Source of the DNA: Priapulus caudatus
Lineage: Eukaryota > Priapulida > Priapulimorpha > Priapulimorphida > Priapulidae
Length of the DNA stretch: 21,725 nt
Assembly (NCBI RefSeq): GCF_000485595.1
Contig: NW_014577519.1
Coordinates: 8,708 to 30,432, forward strand
Reading direction: 5' to 3'
Shown here: piece after piece, positions 1 through 10,200 of the stretch
Layout: each line of letters starts with the position of its first letter
Numbering within the stretch: the first letter of the stretch is position 1
Program-made: the position numbers and the translations under genes
Notes under the pieces: model-generated
Databases searched by the model: none
Told to the model about the DNA's origin: nothing
The model's input: only the letters and a program-made list of their open reading frames with translations

Positions 1-25
1 TACACCATGACTTAGTTATGGTGTA
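1..25. repeat. Short inverted repeat TACACCAT...ATGGTGTA
   Basis: Eight-bp perfect arms separated by nine bases at the window edge. It may be the end of a larger element cut by the window. Confidence 0.35.
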
Positions 26-927
26 CTGGACTCTGCTGCCATGATGGCGACAAGTGGGAATCTACTAAACTAAAAGATATCTATTTCTTTGGTGTAATGA
101 TCTCGCGAAGTCCCGTATATAGAATGGGACTCCGTGAGGAGCTTCTAACCTCGATCGTCACGGTCGTATCACATGTGGTCAACACGCACGCTTGCCGCGT
201 ATTCCTGGCCTGCGCGTGACCAACCCGTGCTAACATTACGTAATGACATGCCGCTAATACGCTCCGCGCGGTCAACGTTCGCTGCTGCTGATTGCTAATT
301 TCAGTTCTAATTGCTCGCTACTGCTGTAATATTATTTAACTCTGCGCTCGCGCGTAGCGCAAATATCTATACATATGTTACCACAAACACCACGTATCTT
401 TTCAAACTAACTCTACTATCTATACCTTCTAATAATTCTAAACTATAGTAACACTGTTACACTTGTTCTTCTCAATATACTCTACCCATACAAAGACCTC
501 ATAATGTAGTTTATTTCATGAAATTTATCATTATCCATTATTTTTTGTTTCCCTTTAATAATTTCAGGCAAGTGCTTTGGGCTTGTTGGCAAACACGAGT
601 CACTTGCCCGACCTGGCAAGTGAGGAAAAAATTGTAGCACCATGGTGCATGCATGCTCTTATTCACAATCAGAACTCTTGCTCAAAGGATTGTACACAAT
701 TATTGTGCTTAGGCTAAAATGTCATTACCCTTTGACATCTACATGCTAACCAAAAGGCCTTCCTATTTTTAAAGAATAAACTGCTGGATGACATTCATGT
801 GCTCATAGTGTGTAAGCCGCCCAGGACAAAACCATTTTTGAAGAGGAGGCATATAGCTCGTGTAAGATGGAAGTGGCAAAAGCTTTCCAGTGCCTCAAGT
901 ATAGAAGCCGTAACGGCCGTAACACTT
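26..927. other. Intergenic, no gene seen
   Basis: AT-rich with short unrelated open frames. The only structure noted is CACTTGCC...GGCAAGTG near 601-622, an 8-bp-arm inverted repeat. Confidence 0.5.
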
Positions 928-1102
928 TGTGTAACGTCCGAAAACGCTCGTTAGCCTATTTCTAATTATCGTAATTCTAAATTTTCTGTTCTATAATTTA
1001 ACCCATCATAAGTTTGCAGTAAATATGTGATAATATAAAAGTCAGTCAATTATTTTTCTTTACAGCTAAAAAAAATGCACAAAATGTTACGGACGTTACA
1101 CA
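928..1102. mobile_element. Small TIR element (TGTGTAACGTCCG ends)
   Basis: TGTGTAACGTCCG at 928-940 is repeated in perfect inverse at 1090-1102, enclosing AT-rich DNA with no coding capacity. The size of 175 bp fits a MITE. I cannot see a clear target duplication, so the family is unassigned. A related GGACGTTACG occurs near 1397. Confidence 0.5.
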
Positions 1103-1705
1103 GTCCAATGGAAAAATGGAGCGGGAAAATAATTACTCGTATTGCGCTTCGGGCAACGGATATCAATTTTTTTTTTATTAAGTTTTATTTGTCACAACTA
1201 AATATCTAAAGTAGCATTCCTAAAATACAAATTTTATGTGAAAAATGAAGCACTTTTATAACCTACTTTTTTTAATGCCAAATTTGCAATAAATTGTCCT
1301 TTTGCGCATCCATATTCAAATGATGATATAACAACTAAAACAAACGTATTGAGATGATATTATATCATACTCATTAAATATAGATAAATAGGATTTGGAC
1401 GTTACGTCTCAACTCTCAAGTTAAGCGGTAAGAGGACTGGAGTAAAATACAGTACGTATATTCATTTCTAATTCACGAAACTAAACTCATTTGTTTTGCA
1501 ACTGAACTAGAACTTTTTCAATTGAACAGCTAAATATTACAACAATAAAGGTCTCGAACCGTGAAATATGACATGACGTGGCTTGGACAACAGCATCGCA
1601 AGTGTTACAGCGTCCCATCTATTCTATACTACTGCGAGGATAAATAGTACATCACAGAAACCTGTAACAACTTCACGACGTTCGACTTCCAACTACACAG
1701 AGTAG
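1103..1705. other. Intergenic AT-rich DNA, no gene seen
   Basis: No open frame with recognisable content and no clear repeat apart from the isolated GGACGTTACG near 1397. Confidence 0.45.
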
Positions 1706-1735
1706 TACCAGGAGTCTATCAATAGACTCCTGGTA
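1706..1735. repeat. 30-bp near-perfect palindrome
   Basis: TACCAGGAGTCTAT (1706-1719) and its exact inverse (1722-1735) flank a CA spacer. It lies 60 bp from the GGTCTATG-family element and could be a remnant of a related hairpin. Confidence 0.7.
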
Positions 1736-1794
1736 GTACGTATAACAATTTCGATCAGAAAGCCACGCGGCGTCTTCTATTACATACGCTGAGA

Positions 1795-1972
1795 AGGTCT
1801 ATGTCCCCCGGGGTACTGCCGGAACGTACCCTGGGTACGGTCCGGTATACCGGAACGTACCATGGTACTATCTAATATGAGGGACCGTACCTCGCCTACT
1901 CCCTAACCCTATCAGATAGTTACCAGGGTACGTTCCGGTATACCGGACCGTACCCAGGGTACGTTCCGGCAG
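1795..1972. mobile_element. GGTCTATG/GGTAC-family inverted-repeat element, copy 1
   Basis: Starts with AGGTCTATGTCCCCCGGGG. The arms 1816-1873 and 1914-1972 are inverse copies of about 58 bp with only a few differences. The arms themselves contain nested palindromes such as CCGGTATACCGG and repeated GGTAC cores. The outer right end, expected to be the inverse of the GGTCTATG terminus, is missing or degraded after 1972. No coding capacity. A second copy lies at 19829-20090. Confidence 0.75.
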
Positions 1973-2067
1973 TGAGTATGTAACCCTACGAGCTCTATTA
2001 CAGCTTCACGTGTATCGTCAGTTGGAAAGAACGCAAATAATCACAATAAGGGAGTCACTTTATTATT

Positions 2068-2340
2068 ACCTCCGCCACGGAGGTTATGTTTTCGCCCGTT
2101 ATATAGATTAGTTTGTTTGTTGGTTTGTCTGTCAACAGGATATCTCAAAATGTTACGGGCGGATTTTGATGAAATTTTTTGGACGGTCTTGGGCCAACAA
2201 CCAATCGATTAGATTTTGGTGGTGATCCGGATCCAGTTCAGTTCTGGATCGAGGATTTTTTTGTGGGGAAGACTTCGGACGCATTCAAAATTCATTAAAA
2301 AAAAAATCCTAGGTATTTTTTTTCAGATTTTCTAAAATTT
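2068..2340. repeat. CCTCCGCC-type dispersed repeat
   Basis: Begins ACCTCCGCCACGGAGGT and continues through TTACGGGCGGATTTTGATGA and TTTTGGTGGTGATCCGGATC. From memory, very similar sequence is dispersed in many marine invertebrate genomes. The right border is uncertain. No open frame; the transposon class is unknown to me. Confidence 0.6.
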
Positions 2341-2342
2341 CA

Positions 2343-2385
2343 TCAAGAGCGTATAAAGAAGGTAGTATTCTTTATACGCTCTTGA
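2343..2385. repeat. Hairpin with perfect 18-bp arms
   Basis: TCAAGAGCGTATAAAGAA (2343-2360) and its exact inverse (2368-2385) enclose a 7-base loop. The same 18-mer recurs at 14540-14557 inside intron 7, so this is a repeated element rather than chance. Confidence 0.75.
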
Positions 2386-3740
2386 ATGGGTGAACACCAG
2401 CAAGATGGGTGGACTGTTACGCTGTGGTGGAGGTTTGCTATCTCCAATTGCTCTTGTTAAAAAATATCGTTAATAAAATGGAAGTATTAATATTTCCTAT
2501 ATACTGCTGTCACAAGCATCTGTACTGTAACCGTTTCATAGCCATTAAAAAAAACGTTTGTAGACAAGAAAATGACACAAGTGGTTGCGCCTTATGATAG
2601 ACTATTGTTCAAGGTTGACTTGTGACACTTGTGTGTCAGGTTTCAAAAAGGAGAGAGACTCAACACAACTCACTACGTATTATTATTATATATTCCATAT
2701 GAATGCATTTAATTATACCACGTTTCCAACGGGCTGAAATATTGAACACATCAATGTCTCGATTACAATTATGTATGTACAAAATTCAGGTTAAATTATG
2801 CATAAAAACATTTATCGATAACATTAATAGACATGGATTACAAGTGTTGGCTAAAACTATTTTTGATGGCATATCATATTGTGGGCATAATATTCATACA
2901 TGTATAAGTATACCAAACTGCCGACCAGCCAGAAAATATCATGCATTGCTTGTACATAGATACATCTATTACGTTAATTTGGTCTATAAAAAATTATATA
3001 TATTTCCTACACAAAACAAAAGATGTCATATAGCACTTACAACCTCCTATGAAAGAACATAAAATCATGTGTCAATTCACTAATTTCGAATTGTCCAGGC
3101 GTTTTTTTTCTGTAACACAAAATTTGCTACAAAGCCGTGTGCAAACTACCCGGTAATATCTACTGACCCATGTTGGCATTCCTAAATGCACGACAAAGAA
3201 CATGAATCGATCACTCAAAATCGCAGCAATGTGCAAGCAAGGGGCTGTTTACAGAAGCTTATTAACGCATACGTAGATATAAGAGATATAGAACTCACAT
3301 AAACCCAACCAGTTGCACAACTATATTACAGAATCAATCTTTTACGAAATGTAGGTATAATCAATCGGCCGGCATTTTTGTTTACTTTCATTCACACTGT
3401 GCAAATAATGCCCTGTCCTTACTGATAGTAATGATATCAAATATAAGTAATTGACACACCCGTATGTTTACCTTCAGGTGCATGAATGTATTGATGGCCA
3501 GAACTGCCTGTTCTGAAAATAACGTCTACGGGCTGCAACCAACGCTTCTGAGTCGATCTACAGCACAATATCACAATGAAATACAATAAACAAGTCTTCT
3601 TGGTTAATCTTATATACATGCTCATTCTCTCCAATCGGCTGCAAGGATGAGCAAAAATGAAGAGCGTTCATGTCTTGGTAATTGTTAGTTCTGTAGTTAT
3701 TTGAAAGGTTTGCATATATGTGAGATAATGATCTTTTCGT
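2386..3740. other. Intergenic, no supported gene
   Basis: AT-rich. A 119-codon open frame at 2703-3062 on plus has no recognisable motif, signal or domain and looks random. No splice-linked exon chain was found. Confidence 0.5.
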
Positions 3741-3746
3741 TTTATT
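3741..3746 (-). terminator. Candidate polyadenylation signal AATAAA
   Basis: The minus-strand AATAAA about 420 nt past the anillin stop is the first canonical signal downstream; I saw no AATAAA or ATTAAA closer. It would define a 3' UTR of about 0.4 kb. No transcript evidence is available. Confidence 0.45.
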
Positions 3747-4165
3747 TAAAAATAGCATAATTTCCAAGCGCAGATATATAATATATCCATAATATTACAA
3801 CATTGCTGTGTATATGTATTGCTGTGCATTGCACTGAAACTGTCACCCATAAAGGAAGGATTATATCACTTTGCTCACGATCACATTAGTCAATTAATGG
3901 TATTCTACAGAGAATCACTACAGGCAATGTTTGCATGTAGAAATTATATCAACTTCGTTGGTGATCTTGGTCACGTAAATAAGAAGACAGTAAAGAGAAT
4001 GTAATGTATATAAAGAAAGGGATGTATAACATAAAGTCTACAACTATATAACTACACAATCACCCGCAAACAGCATTCAAGAGCATCCGAATGCTCGTGC
4101 ACGCACGTGCCTGACAATACATCCCGCCAGCAATATCGCACTCAACGCTCACAGCTGATCTACAT
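3747..4165 (-). other. Presumed anillin 3' UTR
   Basis: AT-rich, with no conserved coding frame on either strand. Assigned only by its position between the stop codon and the first AATAAA. Confidence 0.45.
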
Positions 4166-4274
4166 TTAGGGTCGAACAGCATCTGGGTTCCACATGCGCA
4201 GGTTACCCAAGGCCTGATTCAGCTTGTTACACCATACAATCCTCTCCTCCTTTGTGTCCGCCGACAGTAAAAAC
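4166..4274 (-). CDS. ANLN: Anillin exon 25 (PH C-terminal helix and stop)
   Basis: Residues 1479-1514: [20 protein letters not shown] and [12 protein letters not shown], then TAA at 4168-4166. This is the C-terminal PH helix, matching human [19 protein letters not shown]. Human anillin continues only a few residues further. Confidence 0.95.
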
Positions 4275-7200
4275 CTAAAGAAATTATGTGATCAATTAGC
4301 ACTATAAATCGGGGATTGTTTTGCGCACCAATTTACAAGGCATAATTAGAAAACGAATGCTACATATAGTCAGTATCTGCATGTTTAATTTAATCGCGTC
4401 TGTAAGACAGTAAGTGTCACTCCCACAATGTATTTTTTTTAAATTTCATTTATCTACTTCCACCACACTAAATGTGGAAAGTAGATATATATGCACGTTT
4501 AGATGGATAATTGATGTTCTTTCTGCTTGTCTGCTTGTATGACTAAATATAGATGGTCGTAATGTGGTTCATAGAGCAATGATGAACGTTACAATTGTAA
4601 CTAAACGCTGCACCACACGTGAACACTACACTCTGTCATTGCCGCTGTTGCTTTTAAACTTTGCAGTAAGTCTACAATGAATCACACAATACCTAGTGAT
4701 GGTAACTTTGCTGTGAACCTCTGCGACCAGCGAGTCTATGTCGCCGGGAGCGCAGGGGCGCTGCGTGATCAGCATGAACGTGTGCTGACGGGCACAGATC
4801 TCCCGCGGCGCCACATCAACCTTTTTGGAGTTGCACATCGCCAGGTCTATGCTTCCTATAGGCGGCTAATGGAAGGCAGAGAGTAGTATGCGATAAATAC
4901 AACCGAAATGATGGTATATCGCTACTCCTCGTGAAAGGCGCATCCTCGTAATTCTAGCTGAATTCCCTAAACTATGTTCATTTTGACTATGTTCTGATCC
5001 ATTACGAATCTCATGAATTATAATTTCAAAAAAACTAAATTGCACGCAACATTCGGTTAGGGTTGGTAGCGACCGGCAGAAGTCTCACCTTCCTCGTCTC
5101 GTCGTCGGGGTACTTCCAGAAGGAGATGCAGCTCGCACCGAGGACACACCAGCGGCGGTGCCACGCTCCGAAACCATTCACGTCATCATACATGGCCTGC
5201 GTGCATGACACATAAACGTCACATGCAATTACTGAATTACATACACATCGACTGACTGGTTAGGGGTCTATTCATGCTTATGTGAGACGTGAGTAGGATG
5301 AAAGCAACCCAGTTGATTTAAGACGATTGAGAAACATTTGAAATAAAATATAACAAAACAATCATGGAGAACACTGCCACTAAATCCCCACTTGTAGAGT
5401 ACTTGGGGGAAAGTGGTACCTTTCTATTGCCATTCACGAGACCGACAGATTGCTCGTTAGTACCAGCAACTCTGTTGTGATAGACTGATTGACTACTTTA
5501 GTATCTGGCAAGAAAAAGAAAAGTGCTGGCTCACTCACCATGAAACCCCTCTCCAGAATCGTTGTTCCACTTGTGTGGCAAGTGATGTCTGCACAGAGGC
5601 TGCCCTCTAGTGGCGACAGGAACGGCACCTATGGAGCAAACCCGATTAGACATTAACAGTGGAAAGCTGTGTGCCTGCAGATGCAACATACACACATTGC
5701 AGTTGATTAGAAACATAACAAGATCTTACACACTATCCATCACGTCGCCACGTTCTCTCGTACCTTTTCAAGCGTGAAACTGTTTCTGTCTATGTTCTTC
5801 AGGGTCAGGCTGGTGTAGCCAATAAGGCAGAAGCTGGTTGTTTTGACAGCGCCTGGGCTGGAAAACGCTGCAAGCAACAAGTGAGCATGGTTACAACAAG
5901 GCAGAGGGGGGAGCCAGTAGTGCCTGAAATTGTATCTACTGAGTAAGTTTTACCATTGCCTATGTAACAAGGTGAAATGTACAGTCTTTGTATGAGGCAA
6001 ACAGCATGCTTTCTCAGGATACAATCTTTTATTCGATGCACAACACAGTTACAATCGCCAGTCGTATCTCCCCCTTTAAATCTCTCCCCTCGCCTACATC
6101 ACTTCTATCCACCCCCCTTGCCTTATTTTTCTATCCCGGACTATCTTATATATATCTCGGGCGTGGCTTTTCGGTGGACACATGTTCTCCCTCGCAAGCC
6201 GGTCCTCTCGCCTATCTGCCCTATTGGTTGGTATTCGAACATTGATCGGTCAAAGGATCGTGGTTACTCATACGTCATTTTGGAACGTGTCCAAACCCAA
6301 CCTTCTGGCCCCTGCCTGGCGGCCAAGTACTCCTGGTTACTTTGTATCTGCATGCGTTGCTTCTGCTGTCTCATGACAATGGCTAATTCTATTCGCATAC
6401 AACCAGAGTGCTAGTAGCCCGACTGGTCGTGTTAGAATTGGTCATATATATTGCACTGAAAGGTCACCTCTGGCTAGACTGGTTCGCGGCCGCACCGTTT
6501 GCCGCAGAGTGTGTACATTGTCTAGCAGAGCGTGAGGCCGGATACCAGCTAGTCTAACCTTCGGCAAAAACAATAACGTGGCTTGCTGCCAGCCGCAGTA
6601 GACGATCGATAAACCGTGCGCTAATGTGTATGCCCGTGGTAGAATACGAATGCTGCACGTGAACTCGGCCCACGCGCGATTTAAAGCGCGGGAAACATTT
6701 CATACGATGACACTCTTATCTAAATAAAGTTTTTCATAACAATGGTCTGGGTCTGGGCTAGTGAAAGTTAGGTCAGGGCTAGTGGTTTTCCTCAGTTACT
6801 AGCCCGATGGTCTAGTGAAATAAAAAGTTAATGTTGAACCCTGGGCCCTCTAAAACTAATCACACCATGTCTTCCCAAAGGTTACCAATACCCATAGCCT
6901 TATGGTGTCATTTTTTCAATATGCAGTAAGACGATTTTATAATCATCGCCTCTCAAACTAAGTTCTCTACCGCGTGTGTGCCACTGGCGCTTGTGATCTA
7001 CATTCCTACTTTTCGGTATTAAATCTCACTCGCATGAATTTTCATCGCTACACCTATGTATGACAAGAAGTTAAAATGTTGCTTACCTGGATTAGCAAGA
7101 ACCGAATGCGACTTGCTCTTCTTGGGCGTTTTCTAAAACAGAGGTCGTAACCATACTGTGTGAGTACATAGAAATTTCTTACAGTTACTGCATCATGGGG

Positions 7201-10200
7201 GTATAACTAGGTTCAGCTTGGTAGTAGACATTACTTGTACTTCCTAGATATATAGAGCAGTGTTTCCCCTGCATTGAAACGAGTGAGGCGGGCCGCCTCG
7301 CTTAAATTCTCAGCCGCCACAGAGAAATTTGTCGAAAACACCGCCTCGCTGACGAAAATCACTGTGCTTCCATAGAACAGAGCTTAGAATGCACCAAATT
7401 CACCATTTTTTCTAAAAAAAATTCCTTTGCTAGGACCTCGAAATGCTCAAACACATCCCAAATAAAGTTTACCACCTCACAGACCTTTTTGGCCAAGGGA
7501 AATACTGTAGAGAATGGAGAGACACAGTAATACATACTTGGCAGGGGGAATCATGCACTACAATATAATAACCAGTTGTAAAATACAGCCTATTACTGTA
7601 ATGGCTCTACATTCCAGAAGATTTGTTTGGAATACCTTCGACTTTTTGCCGTGACCTTTATCTGGCATTACGCACTCTTTTCTTGTTTGCTGTAAACAAA
7701 CAAGAAAGTAATCGAAATTTTAGGAGGATAAGCATGTTATATATAGCATATTACGAGAATAATAGTATTCCAGCATACCATGACAGAGAGATTAGATGCT
7801 CTGATATACATATATTTAAGTGTGAGTCATGTAGTTTTACGTTTCGATTGCCTCATGGATGAGACTTATATGCTTATTTTGATTCATTCTCGGTGATTAC
7901 TTATAAATGTGAACTGGAGATTGTTTACAAAATTTCACTGTCATTCACACCAATGCAGCACTGTCATTCACACCAATGCAGCACTGTCATTCACACCAAT
8001 GCACCACTGTCATTCACACCAATGCACCACGCCATTCACAACAATGTGCCACTGTCATTCACACCAATGCACTACTGTCATTCATCACCAACCCACCACC
8101 ACCATTAACTACCAAAACACATGTCGTTCACCACCAAAGTGTTACTGTCATTCACCACCAAAGCACCTGTCATTCACCACCAAAGCACCGTTGTTATTCA
8201 CCAGAAAAACGCCACTGTCATTCACAACTAGCGATCGGTCGTGCTGCGGTTGCTCACCATGCCATAGACGTCGATGTCGATCTTGAAGTTGCTGCCGACG
8301 TCCTGCAGGCAGATGCAGTTACTGAAGCAGAGGCTGCCGCTGATCACGTTCTCGTGCGTTGACAGCATCATCGTGTTGACCACTTGCGGCCCGTTGCGTA
8401 TCAAGCAGAGGAAGAAGTGCACAAACAGGTCTGCAACGTACGGAGAACCGTGGAGCTAAGACCGAAGCTACGTACGCTCGGGCAGGGGAAAGAGTTGCAC
8501 GCATATCTACTTGTAGAGTGTACCCCGAATCAAAGGCAACGTCGCAGGCAATGATGAAGACAAACAGAAGAGCAACGATGAGGGGAGAGCGTCTCGTTGT
8601 CGCTCACCATTAGTGCTCCCTCTGGTGGCCAGAAACTCGCGTTTCAGAGGCAGCCTGATGTTCTTGACTGTGACGGAGCCCGTGCGACCGCAGTACTCCT
8701 TGATGGCACCCTTCTTCTCTACTCCACTCGCCTCCAGCTTCTTTATCTTCTGCAGCTCCGCCATGCACGATGTCCTCTTCTGACCTACGTCGTCACAGCA
8801 ACACGCAACGCGTGATCAAATATACTATATCTCTATACACAACACGCATAGCAGAATGAGCTAACCTCAACGACAATGCCAGCAAATTAAATCACCTCAT
8901 TAAACTGAACACAAATTTAACACCTTCGGTCCTCTTGTCAGAAACAATATTAGTCTTAACATTAACTTTTTCTCATAAACCATTGACAAAAAAAAACACG
9001 GTAAAGTTACACGTTTCTCAGACGCAGTGTATAGAGAGATATACAAGAAAAAGTCATGGTACGACTAACAGTAAAACAAATTTTGTTTCTGACACTGACC
9101 CCTGTCCACCAGCATCATTGTATGTTGGCAGACGTCTGTCGCGAACGACATGTCATAAACCCAGCATCTGAGCAGCGGTGTTGTTGTTACATGTATATAT
9201 ACGTACAGGCGATGAGCAGCAGCCGCTCTCCCTCAACCTGCTCCAGTGATCCGTGGAACTCCTCACGTGAGCGCGCCACGCTGAGTGCGGCACTCGCCTG
9301 GCTGATTATAGACTGCTGCCGCGATATCTCATCATTGAGGATCTGCAGCAAGGAGAGAGAGCGTGAGGATAACGAGAATACGTGAAGGTTGTGGAACGAT
9401 ACTGGTATGAACCACATGATTGTGTAGTGTCACACGGATTCGTGCAATACCTACCACTCACATATTATCAAGAGTGGATAAACCCTGTTAACAGGGTTTA
9501 TGTACTCTAAATATTATTGATTAAGAGTATAACATATGAAGGCATCTGAAGTAATTTGATATTAAGACTTAATACGTAATAGACTTATTCAGCTAACAAA
9601 AAACCAAAACAGACAACATTTCGCAATTTGCAGATAGCAAAAATGTTTCTGTGATGCTGCGAGCGATCTTCTAAACTAATTTTAACACAGACAGTCACGG
9701 TAAGGCAGGCACCTTGACTTTGTCCTTGAGGCTGATGCGTTCAACCTCGGGCTCTGGTTCAGGTGAAGAACTCCTCTTGCGATCCACGCCTCTGTGTACG
9801 ACCCTCGTCACAGGTGGCCTGTGATCATTCAGCTTCTGGTTGCGATAGAAGCTCACGCTGTACATGAGGGGAGCGTCATTGTCGCGGGGCGTCACCATCG
9901 GTGACGTGTAGTCGTCCTTTGGAGGCTGGACAGCAGGCGGTTTCTGCGTGACAATGGAAAACATTTCAAATAAGAATCGACACGAACATACCACACTGCA
10001 CTGAGAACACTTAACCAGCCAGAGACGTCCACGACTATGACACACAAAGTTATGAAGCAAGTGGAGACAGCCCTGAATAAGAACTAATAAATATAATAAC
10101 ACACAACTAAAAAAAACTAATAACATTATATACTTTATTATCTCTACAGAATGCACTAACGAAGATGGCGGTGGTACTTGTCAACTTGCACTAAGGAATT

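Larger units (their letters stand above)
7133..8257 (-). other. Anillin intron 19 (1.1 kb)
   Basis: Holds a hAT-like MITE (7258-7507) and a minisatellite (7936-8229). The remaining 7508-7935 is AT-rich with no recognised feature. Confidence 0.7.

Noticed and set aside
2703-3062. 119-codon plus-strand open frame
   Set aside because: No recognisable motif, no splice partners, intergenic AT-rich surroundings; probably chance.
5977-6414. 145-codon plus-strand open frame
   Set aside because: Inside anillin intron 20, no recognisable domain, and overlapped by other open frames of equal quality.
7893-8362. Three plus-strand open frames rich in His/Thr/Ser
   Set aside because: Produced by the 23-bp minisatellite; they run into antisense exon 19.
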